Shown: in pieces, positions 35,050-47,310 of the stretch | Numbering within the stretch: position 1 is the first letter of the stretch | Layout: every line of letters starts with the position of its first letter | Assembly (NCBI GenBank): GCA_030544235.1 | Contig: CM060464.1 | Coordinates: forward strand, 337,501-401,500 | From: Lepturacanthus savala | Taxonomy: Eukaryota; Chordata; Actinopteri; Scombriformes; Trichiuridae | Direction: 5' to 3' | Length of the DNA: 64,000 nucleotides | Notes under the pieces: model-generated | What the model saw: the letters and a program-made list of their open reading frames with translations, nothing else | What the model was told of the DNA's origin: nothing | The model's database searches: none | Made by a program: the position numbers and the translations under genes

Positions 35050-36295
35050 TATAGTGTTTATATAGTATATATTTTATTCTGTATGTTGCTGCTTTCTGCT
35101 GAAAAATGATTTTACCTGTTAAATAAAGGTCAAATAAAATAAAGAGAATTAACTTCCATATATTGAGTTATAATGAATGTGGCTTGATGCTAAGCAGCTG
35201 TTTCTGTCTGAACACGTCATTTCTTTGAAAAACGACACTGTGAACAGACGTAGTGAATCAAAACAGAAAATCTGCAGGAAGGAAAAACCACAATGAGCAA
35301 ATATCTGAAACTTGACTTGTAGAATGAAGATGTGCAGATAAAAGCTGACTTTAAATGTCTGAGTCCTGGATCCTGCTGCCACATCTCTGAGTCACCTTCT
35401 CATGATTCTTCTGTTATTCTTCTCTGTATTCTCCTCGATTTCAATTTAAAAATGGTCAAATGAACCTCAAGAGAATCAAAGATAAATAAAAGGTTGTTAT
35501 CTGACTATTGCTGAGGGCTGTTGGAACACATGTCTTCAATAAATTAGATTTATTTATGTTTTCATTTTAACATTATTACCCTACATTTAAACAGGCGCCA
35601 TCGTTTGATGGTGATATCTGGATGTACGAGGTCTCAGTGCTTTTATAGTAGATTTATTCTTTGTTTGGTATTTTAACCTGTAAATGAAATGAATCCACTG
35701 AACATCGTGGAACAGGAGGTGAGTTACTGGATGTTAGATGTATAACAGAAGGAGGGAACAGACAGGTCTGATCAGCAGCTGCAGCATCAACTATGAGTCG
35801 CTGCAGATGGAGTTGGAACATGTTCAGTGATGAAAGCTTTGAATCTTTGAATCTTTGAGTGTTTGAGTGTTTTTCTGGTGAGATACAAAGAACTTTGGAC
35901 AAACACAGAACAGACGTGTGGAGTGTGATGAAGTCAGTGGATGTTAAACAGAAACATGCAGGACGTTTCAGAGGTAGTGATGTGTCTCAGGACAGAATCA
36001 TCCAGTGAAGAGCTGCAGTCGTTCCTGATGGTGTGAAGGGAGCAGTCGGTGCATCACATCTATAGCTTCACAGCAGCAGGTGCTGATGAGTGTGAATGTG
36101 GCGAAACGGATTGCAGAGGTGGAGTGTGTCGAGGGGTTTTTGGCAGCGAGTGTGTGAACGAAGTCTTGTTTCCGCAGATAAAGTCTGGCGTGGAGTCAGG
36201 CTGAGGGTGAAGATGAGGGTCAGAGGGACGAGTCCAACCACAAGATGAAGGATCAACAGGAGATGAAGGATCTGGTCCCAAAACCATCAGACCTC
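35050..36295. other. Intergenic DNA without recognised gene
   Basis: AT-rich to about 35,900, then GC-richer (36,050-36,290) with several short minus-strand ORFs rich in Ser, Pro and His but no family match or splice signals. Confidence 0.45.
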
Positions 36296-36299
36296 TTTG

Positions 36300-36790
36300 G
36301 AGGGCAACAAAAAGGGAACATATAGCATGTCTGTGTTTTCACTCCTAGATCACACTTTAGCACATGTTTTAGCTCCCAGAGGCCACTTTAACACATGCTT
36401 TGGCTGCCACAATGGCACTTTAACATGGTTTTTAGCCCCCAAGAGGGTACTTTAGCACACAATCTGGCTCCTAGATGGTACTCTAGTACATGGTTTGGCT
36501 ACTAGAGCCACTTTAGCTATGTTTTGCCCCCTAGAAAGCACTTTAACATTGTTTTGGCTAACAGGGGGCACTTTAGCACATGTTTTGGCTCATAGAAGGC
36601 ACTTTAGCACATGTTTTGGCTTTTCAAGGGCACTTCAGCATGCATTCTGGCTCCTAGAAGGCACTTTAACTTGGGCTTCCAAGAGGGCACTTTAGCACAG
36701 GTTTTAGCTACCCAAAGGGCACTTCAACTTGTTTTGACCGCCATGAAGGCACTTTAGCATGTGTTTTTCAACAATTAGGCCATAAGAGGG
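36300..36790 (-). repeat. 31-bp-family array, minus orientation
   Basis: About 14 diverged units, e.g. GGCACTTTAGCACATGTTTT plus GGCTCATAGAA. It ends with the family flank TTTTTCAACAATTAGGCCAT at 36,764. Confidence 0.9.
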
Positions 36791-37600
36791 CTGCCCTGCC
36801 CCCTTCACTGAGGATCTCTGGAGTAAAGGTCGAGGTTTTTCCGGTCAGACAAATCTTCCATGAACTCAGCCTAAAACCACAGTTCTCCTGCAGAAACCAT
36901 GAGAGCTACGGCTCAACTTATGACTTAAAGTATTGCACAGCTTGTGTCCGTATATTCAGGAGCTCATAATAGGCTTGTGAGGGGATTAGCACAGCGCCTA
37001 ACTTAACCTCCTGAACCCCTCAAAATAAGGCCTCCGCACCAGCCTGAACAGACAGCGACCGGAGGAAAAGAAGGCAGCAACCTCTCAGTTTCAGAGGCTT
37101 TTTGCCTTGTCCCCACAAATTCCTCTTTCCATCTGACACTTGTAAACCTCTCCACCGTGACCCTTTTATAAAAAGAGGACCGGGTGTCAAACGGCCAGTC
37201 ATTCGGCCTTTATATTCGCTCTGGTTGGGGGTTAAGCCCTGCTCCGAGAACCAGTGAATCGCAGCTCAGGCTGCGGTCACAGGGAGATTTAAGCTTTTTT
37301 GATGCAGATATGGACTCGAGGGGGAAGAAGTCCTGACAATTCCCTTTCTGTTGCCTGTTAACACTGTAAAACCTCATCAGTCGGCCGCAGGGATAACCAC
37401 ATCAGAGAAGAGGATTATATTTAATGTTAGAGATGAGTCACTGGTTTATTGTGAAATAAAACATCTCTGGACGAGGTGAAGACAGAAAATAGAAGAACTT
37501 CTGTGTGTTGGATGTAAAAATGTGAAGGCTGCAAATCATTTCTCTGTCTGAGAGGATACGACGGATAATGTACATCATTAAAAGCAAAAAATCAAAAAGA
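36791..37600. other. Single-copy segment between two 31-bp-family arrays
   Basis: Moderately GC (37,010-37,290) with no supported exon; possible conserved non-coding element. Nothing else recognised. Confidence 0.3.
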
Positions 37601-37604
37601 ACAG

Positions 37605-38055
37605 AGAGCACTTACGCACAGGTTTGGGCTTTTTTAAAGGGTATTTTAGTGCATATTTTGGCTCATTGAGGGCATTTTAGCATGGGTTTAGGCTCCCAAT
37701 AGGGCACTTTAGCACACATTTTGGCTCCTAGAGAGCACTTTAATGTAGGATTTGGCTCCCAGGAGGGCACTTTAGTATGTGTTTTGGCTCCTAGAGGGCA
37801 CTTTAGTATGTGTTTTGGCTCCTAGAGGGCACTTTAGTATGTGTTTTGGCTCCTAGAGGGCACTTTAGTATGTGTTTTGCCTCCTAGAGGGCACGTTAGT
37901 ATGTGTTTTGCCTCCTAGAGGGCACGTTAGTATGTGTTTTGGCTCCTAGAGGGCACTTTAGTATGTGTTTTGGCTCCTAGAGGGCACTTTAGTATGTGTT
38001 TTGCCTCCTAGAGGGCACTTTAGTATGTGTTTTGGCTCCTAGAGGGCACTTTAAA
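37605..38055 (-). repeat. 31-bp-family array, homogeneous part
   Basis: About 14 units. From 37,765 the units are near-identical 31-mers made of GGCTCCTAGAGGGCACTTTA plus GTATGTGTTTT, suggesting recent amplification. The first units are degenerate. Confidence 0.95.
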
Positions 38056-38429
38056 AACATAAAACCTCATCATTTTACCGTGAACTGCTAAAAGCTGCAA
38101 ATCATTCCAAACATTAACATTAACTACCATGTGTAATGTACTTTATTAAAAAGCTTTAACTAAAAGAACCTTTAGTGGATCCGTGGTGATGAGTCATGTT
38201 TAGGACGTTCGTCCATTAACTCTGAGGCTCTGCAGCACGAACTCTGACCTCAGCCGACATGTGACCCTCCGACCTGTTGGACTAACACCTCCTCCCCCGA
38301 CTCCCATGACACTAAACTATTAATAGCACATCTGTGCTGTTATGATGAGTGTGACAGACCTTTCACTGTATCCTGATCTACCATTAAACACTGACTAATA
38401 CACAGCAACAGCTGGTTTATACCTTTAAA

Positions 38430-40790
38430 GGTAGTCAACGAGTATTTAACGAGTATTTAACGAGTATTCAACGAGTATTTAACAAGTATTTAACAAGTAT
38501 TCACCAAGTATTCAACAAGTATTCAACAAGTATTCAACAAGTATTTAACAAGTATTTAACAAGTATTTAACAAGTATTTAACAAGTATTCAACAAGTATT
38601 TAACAAGTATTTAACAAGTATTTAACAAGTATTCACCAAGTATTCACCAAGTATTCAACAAGTATTCACCAAGTATTCACCAAGTATTCACCAAGTATTC
38701 AACAAGTATTCACCAAGTATTCACCAAGTATTCACCAAGTATTCACCAAGTATTCACCAAGTATTCAACAAGTATTCAACGAGTATTTAACAAGTATTTA
38801 ACAAGTATTCACCAAGTATTCAACAAGTATTCACCAAGTATTCACCAAGTATTCACCAAGTATTCACCAAGTATTCAACAAGTATTCAACGAGTATTTAA
38901 CAAGTATTTAACAAGTATTCACCAAGTATTCAACAAGTATTCAACAAGTATTCAACGAGTATTTAACAAGTATTTAACAAGTATTCACCAAGTATTCACC
39001 AAGTATTCAACAAGTATTCAACAAGTATTCAACGAGTATTTAACAAGTATTTAACAAGTATTCAACAAGTATTCACCAAGTATTCAACAAGTATTCACCA
39101 AGTATTCACCAAGTATTCAACAAGTATTCAACGAGTATTCAACGAGTATTTAACAAGTATTCACCAAGTATTCAACAAGTATTCAACAAGTATTCAACAA
39201 GTATTTAACAAGTATTTAACAAGTATTCACCAAGTATTCACCAAGTATTCAACAAGTATTCAACAAGTATTCAACAAGTATTTAACAAGTATTTAACAAG
39301 TATTCACCAAGTATTCAACAAGTATTCACCAAGTATTCACCAAGTATTCACCAAGTATTCACCAAGTATTCAACAAGTATTCACCAAGTATTCACCAAGT
39401 ATTCACCAAGTATTCAACAAGTATTCAACGAGTATTTAACAAGTATTTAACAAGTATTCACCAAGTATTCAACAAGTATTCAACAAGTATTCAACGAGTA
39501 TTTAACAAGTATTTAACAAGTATTCACCAAGTATTCACCAAGTATTCAACAAGTATTCAACAAGTATTCAACGAGTATTTAACAAGTATTTAACAAGTAT
39601 TCAACAAGTATTCACCAAGTATTCAACAAGTATTCACCAAGTATTCACCAAGTATTCAACAAGTATTCACCAAGTATTCACCAAGTATTCACCAAGTATT
39701 CACCAAGTATTCAACAAGTATTCACCAAGTATTCACCAAGTATTCACCAAGTATTCACCAAGTATTCAACAAGTATTCACCAAGTATTCAACAAGTATTC
39801 AACAAGTATTCAACGAGTATTTAACAAGTATTTAACAAGTATTCACCAAGTATTCACCAAGTATTCAACAAGTATTCAACAAGTATTCAACGAGTATTCA
39901 ACGAGTATTTAACAAGTATTCACCAAGTATTCAACAAGTATTCACCAAGTATTCACCAAGTATTCACCAAGTATTCACCAAGTATTCAACAAGTATTCAA
40001 CAAGTATTCAACGAGTATTTAACAAGTATTTAACAAGTATTCACCAAGTATTCACCAAGTATTCACCAAGTATTCAACGAGTATTCAACGAGTATTTAAC
40101 AAGTATTTAACAAGTATTCACCAAGTATTCACCAAGTATTCACCAAGTATTCAACGAGTATTCAACGAGTATTTAACAAGTATTTAACAAGTATTCACCA
40201 AGTATTCACCAAGTATTCAACAAGTATTCACCAAGTATTCACCAAGTATTCAACAAGTATTCAACGAGTATTCAACGAGTATTCAACGAGTATTTAACAA
40301 GTATTTAACAAGTATTCACCAAGTATTCAACAAGTATTCAACAAGTATTCACCAAGTATTCACCAAGTATTCACCAAGTATTCACCAAGTATTCAACAAG
40401 TATTCACCAAGTATTCACCAAGTATTCACCAAGTATTCAACAAGTATTCAACAAGTATTCACCAAGTATTCACCAAGTATTCACCAAGTATTCACCAAGT
40501 ATTCAACGAGTATTCACCAAGTATTCACCAAGTATTCACCAAGTATTCAACGAGTATTCACCAAGTATTCAACAAGTATTCAACAAGTATTCAACAAGTA
40601 TTCAACGAGTATTCACCAAGTATTCAACAAGTATTCACCAAGTATTCACCAAGTATTCACCAAGTATTCACCAAGTATTCAACAAGTATTCAACAAGTAT
40701 TCAACAAGTATTCACCAAGTATTCAACAAGTATTCAACAAGTATTCAACAAGTATTCACCAAGTATTCACCAAGTATTCAACAAGTATTA
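38430..40790. repeat. 11-bp array AACAAGTATTC, about 214 copies
   Basis: 2.36 kb of an 11-bp unit with four main forms: AACAAGTATTC, ACCAAGTATTC, AACGAGTATTC and AACAAGTATTT. Runs of the same variant order recur (e.g. GAG-TTT-TTT-ACC blocks near 38,780, 38,890 and 39,430), so segments longer than one unit were duplicated. Confidence 0.97.
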
Positions 40791-40794
40791 ATTA

Positions 40795-41310
40795 GGCTAA
40801 TAATAATTGATTAGTTGCAGACTAATTATGATATTTGATTAATCGATTTGAGTAATTTTTAAGGAATTCTTCTTCTCTGATTATTTCTTCTATAGTAGAA
40901 ACCTGATGATCTTTGGTTTCTGGACATTTGAGGTTGAATCTAACCTCAACCAAACAAATAATTGATTAATCGTTTCAATAATCAATAGAATAATCCAAAA
41001 ATATTCATGATATTCTAATTATTTGAGATGCACCTGTAATTGTGAGAAAGCGTCACCAAGTTAGAGCTGAAATGATTAGTGGATTAATTATTAATTATGA
41101 TTAGTTACCAACATGAACTAATTATGATATTTGATTAATTGATTAGTTACCAACAATCACATGAACTAATTACATTTGATTAATTGATTCCAGTCATTTT
41201 ATAACAAAATGTCCAAATTCTCTGGTTCTATCTCCTCAAATCTAATTATTCTATTTTCTTTCATCTTTATTTATTAATTATTTCAATAATCGACACATTA
41301 ATGACCTGGT
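40795..41310. repeat. Family R3 repeats (ATTGATTAATCG type), two or more copies
   Basis: TAATTGATTAGTTGCAGACT, then GATTAATCGATTTGAGTAAT, GTTTCTGGACATTTGAGG and ATTGATTAATCGTTTCAATA in the arrangement of a dispersed teleost repeat with inverted TTAATCGA ends. A partial duplicate lies at about 41,070-41,300. Confidence 0.55.
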
Positions 41311-41404
41311 CGACTTCAATCTTGAGTAGAATTCTTATTCCAGTGGCAGATAACTTTATTTAAACTGTTGCTGATAACATGCAGCACCTGAGGTGAACAC
41401 GTGT

Positions 41405-43334
41405 CCAGGTGTGTGTTTCTGGTGTGTGTTTCTGGTGTGTGTTTCTGGTGTGTGTGTTTCTGGTGTGTGTTTCTGGTGTGTGTGTTTTCCTAGTGTGTGT
41501 GTGTGTTTCTGGTGTGTGTTTCTGGTGTGTGTGTGTTTCTGGTGTGTGTTTCTGGTGTGTGTGTTTCTGGTGTGTGTGTTTCTGGTGTGTGTGTTTCTGG
41601 TGTGTGTTTCTGGTGTGTGTTTCTGGTGTGTGTTTCTGGTGTGTGTGTTTCTGGTGTGTGTGTTTCTGGTGTGTGTTTCTGGTGTGTGTGTTTCTGGTGT
41701 GTGTGTTTCTGGTGTGTGTGTTTCTGGTGTGTGTGTGTTTCTGGTGTGTGTGTGTTTCTGGTGTGTGTGTTTCTGGTGTGTGTGTGTTTCTGGTGTGTGT
41801 GTGTTTCTGGTGTGTGTGTGTTTCTGGTGTGTGTGTTTCTGGTGTGTGTTTTTTGGTGTGTGTGTTTCTGGTGTGTGTTTCTGGTGTGTGTGTTTCTGGT
41901 GTGTGTTTCTGGTGTGTGTGTTTCTGGTGTGTGTGTTTCTGGTGTGTGTTTCTGGTGTGTGTGTTTCTGGTGTGTGTTTCTGGTGTGTGTGTTTCTGGTG
42001 TGTGTGTTTCTGGTGTGTGTGTTTCTGGTGTGTGTTTCTGGTGTGTGTTTCTGGTGTGTGTTTCTGGTGTGTGTGTTTCTGGTGTGTGTGTTTCTGGTGT
42101 GTGTTTCTGGTGTGTGTGTTTCTGGTGTGTGTGTTTCTGGTGTGTGTGTTTCTGGTGTGTGTGTGTTTCTGGTGTGTGTGTGTTTCTGGTGTGTGTGTTT
42201 CTGGTGTGTGTGTGTTTCTGGTGTGTGTGTGTTTCTGGTGTGTGTGTGTTTCTGGTGTGTGTGTTTCTGGTGTGTGTTTTTTGGTGTGTGTGTTTCTGGT
42301 GTGTGTTTCTGGTGTGTGTGTTTCTGGTGTGTGTTTCTGGTGTGTGTGTTTCTGGTGTGTGTGTTTCTGGTGTGTGTTTCTGGTGTGTGTGTTTCTGGTG
42401 TGTGTTTCTGGTGTGTGTTTCTGGTGTGTGTTTCTGGTGTGTGTGTTTCTGGTGTGTGTGTTTCTGGTGTGTGTTTCTGGTGTGTGTGTTTCTGGTGTGT
42501 GTGTTTCTGGTGTGTGTTTCTGGTGTGTGTTTCTGGTGTGTGTTTCTGGTGTGTGTGTTTCTGGTGTGTGTGTTTCTGGTGTGTGTTTCTGGTGTGTGTT
42601 TCTGGTGTGTGTGTTTCTGGTGTGTGTGTTTCTGGTGTGTGTGTTTCTGGTGTGTGTTTCTGGTGTGTGTTTCTGGTGTGTGTTTCTGGTGTGTGTGTTT
42701 CTGGTGTGTGTGTTTCTGGTGTGTGTTTCTGGTGTGTGTGTTTCTGGTGTGTGTGTTTCTGGTGTGTGTGTTTCTGGTGTGTGTGTGTTTCTGGTGTGTG
42801 TGTGTTTCTGGTGTGTGTGTTTCTGGTGTGTGTGTGTTTCTGGTGTGTGTGTGTTTCTGGTGTGTGTGTGTTTCTGGTGTGTGTGTTTCTGGTGTGTGTT
42901 TTTTGGTGTGTGTGTTTCTGGTGTGTGTTTCTGGTGTGTGTGTTTCTGGTGTGTGTTTCTGGTGTGTGTTTCTGGTGTGTGTTTCTGGTGTGTGTGTGTT
43001 TCTGGTGTGTGTGTTTCTGGTGTGTGTGTTTCTGGTGTGTGTTTCTGGTGTGTGTTTCTGGTGTGTGTTTCTGGTGTGTGTGTGTTTCTGGTGTGTGTGT
43101 TTCTGGTGTGTGTGTTTCTGGTGTGTGTTTCTGGTGTGTGTGTTTCTGGTGTGTGTGTTTCTGGTGTGTGTTTCTGGTGTGTGTTTCTGGTGTGTGTTTC
43201 TGGTGTGTGTTTCTGGTGTGTGTGTGTTTCTGGTGTGTGTGTGTTTCTGGTGTGTGTGTTTCTGGTGTGTGTGTGTTTCTGGTGTGTGTTTCTGGTGTGT
43301 GTTTCTGGTGTGTGTGTTTCTGGTGTGTGTGTGT
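41405..43334. repeat. TTTCTGGTGTGTG(TG)n array, 1.9 kb
   Basis: Units of 14, 16 or 18 bp: TTTCTGGTGTGTG plus 0-2 extra TG steps. The rare variant GTGTTTTTTGGTGTGTG occurs near 41,847, 42,276 and 42,898, each within a similar series of 18-bp units, so blocks of about 0.4-0.6 kb were duplicated. Five reading frames stay open for 600-700 codons only because unit lengths rarely create stops; none is a gene. Confidence 0.97.
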
Positions 43335-43825
43335 TGGTAGAAACCTGCTGTGACAGCAGCTCGTCCAGATGTGATCAGACAAAGCATCTGATTGGCTGCT
43401 GCTTCACAGTGAAGTTCCCTCATCGTGTCTTTTCCATCTTTTCTCTTTATGTTCGTGTGATGATGACACGACTAAACGTTAATATTCCACAGAACCTTTG
43501 ATAAGCTCCATATCAAAGGCAGCACTTTATCTGAGCTGTTTTACATCCGTCCTGTTGGAACTATCACAGGCAGAAGTCAAATATCAAAGAGGCCTGTGTT
43601 GATGTAATGTGAAGCATCAAACGTGTAAGAGCCTCGTAAAGAGGGAAGCAATGAGCGTTTAAATCTGTCAAACTGCTTCTTCACTGTGACAAACACACAG
43701 TTCAACTGCTGGCTGCCACTCTGATGTATTAAAAAGCTGCAGCAGGTTTAAATGGCTGCGTCTGGAACCAGTTGATGCTATAAAACAGACTCAGTCCTTC
43801 ATACGAGCAGTGATACAGGACGACT

Positions 43826-44140
43826 GCACTGTAAAAAAACACGCCTGAAAGAGGCCGAATATCTGGTTTTGTCCAATACTGAGTAGAATTATCTCATTCC
43901 ACTGACAGATCATTCTGATTATTTCAGTTTGTGTCCTAGTTTGGGGGAAATTAAGACACAATTGACCAAGATCAAGAAAAAAAAAAGATAATTTAGCTCA
44001 TTTTTATTATTTTTTAATCTTGATTTTACTCAATTCATTATTATTTTTTAAAGAAAATAAAAAATAGCAAGTTAACCCAAAATCAGGAAGAAATAAGATA
44101 AATGATGTAGAATGAGATAATTGTAGTCCATGTTGGACTA
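43826..44140 (+). repeat. Interspersed repeat family R2
   Basis: CACTGTAAAAAAACACGCCT, then GTCCAATACTGAGTAGAATT, ATCTCATTCCACTGACAGAT and oligo-A tracts, as in the 27.4-kb copy. Confidence 0.55.
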
Positions 44141-44259
44141 ACTGCAGTCTAATGCCTGAAACGTTTCTCCAGTAAATAGACTGATCCTAAGCTCAGACAC
44201 TTCCTGTATGTAACTGATCCTCTTCCACTAGTTCATGTCATAACTTAAAGGTCGTGAAC

Positions 44260-44470
44260 ATACCCTCCTCTGTCTGTGGACACGTTGAAAGTCTAGACTC
44301 ACGACAGGAAATTCTGAGTGATGGTTTCGTGGGTTCAGGTTCCGTGTGTCATGTTTTACTTTTGGCTTCGTGACCCATAAACACGGAAGGTGCCGCGCTG
44401 CCGCCGCTGCCATGAACCCTCGGAGGATCCCAGGAGACCCGCGGTGGATCCATGAGGACTGAGGAGTCCT
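44260..44470. other. CpG-rich island with small start-codon frames on both strands
   Basis: GCCGCGCTGCCGCCGCTGCC followed by ATG. The minus strand opens MAAAAARHLPCLWV and reaches a donor-like C|GTGAGT near 44,304. The plus strand gives a 16-codon ORF. No family recognised; a lone promoter or first exon is possible but unproven. Confidence 0.25.
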
Positions 44471-45080
44471 GCTGGGTCCTGCTGGTTCTGGACCAGAGGT
44501 GATGAATCATTATTCAGGACAGTTATGGATCCTCAGAGACCTGATCCTCTGTCACCAGACTGGACCGAGACCTGCAGGGATTCAGTTTATAGCATAAACT
44601 AACATGGTGACAGGAACTATGAAGGAAGTAAAAAGATTTATGAATTATTTATTCAGTTAAGGCTGATTTCCTCTAATTATATGTTTTATATGTATCAATC
44701 GGTCATTTTTACTATTAATCTACCAAAAATATCTAAAATTGTCTCCAAATGTAACATTAAAACGCTCTGATGTTTGTTACTGATAATGAATAATATGTTA
44801 TAATAATAATATAACAGGGTGAGTACCTTTACTTTTAATAATGAGTATATTTAACACATGCACCACTGCATAGAAATAATGTTAAATTAATCATTTTAAC
44901 AGCAACAAAGGATCTTCTACTACTTTATTGTTATAGTTGTGAAAATGTGCAGGTTTTTTTTACTAATTTTGATCTAATTCCTCTGGAAGATAATTTATCT
45001 TAGTTTTAGTTTTTTTTTCTGTTTTAGGTCAATGTGGCTGTTCTAACATGTTTTCTTGAAAAGATTAAATTGACTAAAAT
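44471..45080. other. AT-rich DNA, nothing recognised
   Basis: GC falls after 44,600. No exon, element or array seen before the GATA-type array. Confidence 0.5.
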
Positions 45081-45084
45081 TAAG

Positions 45085-45159
45085 AAAAAAATGATCTATC
45101 ATCCATCCATCCATCCATCCATCCATCTATCTACTGTATCTATCTATCATCTATCTATC

Positions 45160-45198
<39 letters not shown>

Positions 45199-45308
45199 AT
45201 CTATCTATCATCTATCTATCTATCTATCTATCATCTATCTATCATCTATCTATCTATCTATCTATCTATCATCTATCTATCATCTATCTATCTATCTATC
45301 TATCTATC

Positions 45309-45339
<31 letters not shown>

Positions 45340-45391
45340 ATCTATCTATCATCTATCTATCTATCTATCATCTATCTATCATCTATCTATC

Positions 45392-45426
<35 letters not shown>

Positions 45427-45437
45427 ATCTATCTATC

Positions 45438-45468
<31 letters not shown>

Positions 45469-45502
45469 ATCTATCTATCATCTATCTATCTATCTATCTA
45501 TC

Positions 45503-45533
<31 letters not shown>

Positions 45534-45555
45534 ATCTATCTATCATCTATCTATC

Positions 45556-45586
<31 letters not shown>

Positions 45587-45680
45587 ATCTATCTATCATC
45601 TATCTATCTATCTATCTATCATCTATCTATCATCTATCTATCTATCTATCTATCTATCATCTATCTATCATCTATCTATC

Positions 45681-45715
<35 letters not shown>

Positions 45716-45801
45716 ATCTATCTATCATCTATCTATCTATCTATCTATCTATCATCTATCTATCATCTATCTATCATCTATCTATCATCTATCTATCTAT
45801 C

Positions 45802-45867
<66 letters not shown>

Positions 45868-45957
45868 ATCTATCTATCATCTATCTATCTATCATCTATC
45901 TATCATCTATCTATCATCTATCTATCTATCTATCATCTATCTATCATCTATCTATCT
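45085..45957. repeat. (ATCT)n / GATA-type array
   Basis: Starts with (ATCC)n, then 830 bp of CTAT tetranucleotides interrupted by CATCTATCTAT blocks. The 350-codon Ser/Ile/Tyr/Leu ORF is an artefact. Confidence 0.97.
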
Positions 45958-46029
45958 GTTTTTATTCTGTTTTTAATTTACATTTTTGGGATTCTTCCCC
46001 TTTCAATTAATGTTTTTAACCCGTATCTT

Positions 46030-46105
46030 GATGCTTTTAATGACTTTGCTGTGAATTACCTTGTTGTAAATGTGCTGTACCAATAAAGTTTCCTTCCCTT
46101 CCCAC
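46030..46105 (+). repeat. Retroelement-like 3' tail
   Basis: GTGAATTACCTTGTTGTAAA and TGTGCTGTACCAATAAAGTT end in TTCCTTCCCTTCCC. The form is typical of LINE/SINE tails with a short simple-repeat end in fish. Confidence 0.4.
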
Positions 46106-46109
46106 AGCT

Positions 46110-46770
46110 CATCACACTGGTAGATTAAATGTTGGCAGACTCATCCGAGCCAGTCAATAAACAGCCGTAATCCATCATGCTGTTTGTCTACATAACCACC
46201 TCCTGACCTTCGCCTGTACCGCACATCAAAACAAGGAAAACAGCAGCACAATGGTTATTAAGTCTACAGGTGCTCAATATTAGTGATGAAGAGCCAGATT
46301 CAATCAAACAATGGCTGGATTCTTGGCCGAGCCGACGTCCAGGTCGACATTCTTCACCGTTTCCTCGACGCACGCTGTGTTACCTTCAAGGACCTGGAGA
46401 AAAACCCGCATGTTTTTCCAGGCGGAACATCCTCAAGCGGCGACGGAACCCGACGGAATGCGGCAGGTGTGAGGCCGAGGCAGGACTTTCCAAGGATGTC
46501 AAGTCAATGGAAGACTCATTAATGTCCTTCCCCCTGCCTCGGCAAACAAAAGGACTGGAATGCAGAAGGATGCCTTCCGACATGCCACAGATGGAGGAGA
46601 TATGGTGCCGGTGAATAGGATCCTGATCACTGGTCGGAGATAGAGCACACACACCTCGCTGGGACGACTGGAACCACAGGAATTACAGCCCTCAGGGAGG
46701 CAACGATTGTCCGTCCACACAATAAAATAATCTGACAACAAAAACAGTGGTTCAACCTGTTGAAATCCCT
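46110..46770. other. GC-richer single-copy island, ORFs unsupported
   Basis: 46,270-46,650 has overlapping ORFs on both strands (plus-strand frame of 114 codons), but none has a recognisable domain or clean splice pair. Possible conserved non-coding element or unknown exon. Confidence 0.3.
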
Positions 46771-46774
46771 AAAA

Positions 46775-47310
46775 ACCCTGATCCAGGTTCAGTGTTGAGT
46801 TTTATCCATTAATCCCAGTAAAAACCTCAGTCCAACACTAAATAAACTGGTTTATCTGCAGTAAAACTCAATGTTACTGCATCAATATATGAGATAATGT
46901 TCACCCTAAAAACTACCAGATACTTTAACTCTGTTAAAACGTTAGTTTTATATTCTAGGTGGATTAAACAATTATTAACATTTAAATTCAAATTGGCGAC
47001 ACTCTTTAACCTTTCGTATCAAGAAATTGCAAATTCTGTGATTTTTGTAAAAACATGGAACAAATAGACTTTTAAATGAGATGAAACCAACATGAACACA
47101 ATGATTTGACTCTTATATATTAAATGTATAAGTTGTATAAATAATATCAGTAGTAGAGCTGCAACCAACCACTATTACATATTATATTTATAGAGATATT
47201 TAATGTAGATTTGATCTGTTTGTGTGATTATTTAATTGGCTCCTTTATAATAAACATCTATCAGAATATATTCTACATGTTCTATAATGATCCTCAGTGG
47301 GATTCCAGGT
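46775..47310 (-). repeat. Interspersed repeat family R1, reverse copy
   Basis: Reverse-oriented R1: TTAATCCCAGTAAAAACCTC near 46,811; AGTAGTAGAGCTGCAACCAA near 47,150; AATTGGCTCCTTTATAATAA near 47,234. An internal segment differs from the other copies. Confidence 0.55.

Noticed and set aside
38430..40790. CRISPR-like regularly spaced repeat
   Set aside because: Units are directly adjacent with no unique spacers and the genome is vertebrate. The same applies to the 31-, 35- and 46-bp arrays.
41360..43501. Five overlapping ORFs of 618-702 codons rich in Cys/Val/Trp or His/Thr/Pro
   Set aside because: They are translations of the TTTCTGGTGTGTG array. Both strands and several frames are open at once, with no start context, domain or splice signals.
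45034..46086. 350-codon Ser/Ile/Tyr/Leu ORF
   Set aside because: Translation of the CTAT/CATC tetranucleotide array with short unique ends.
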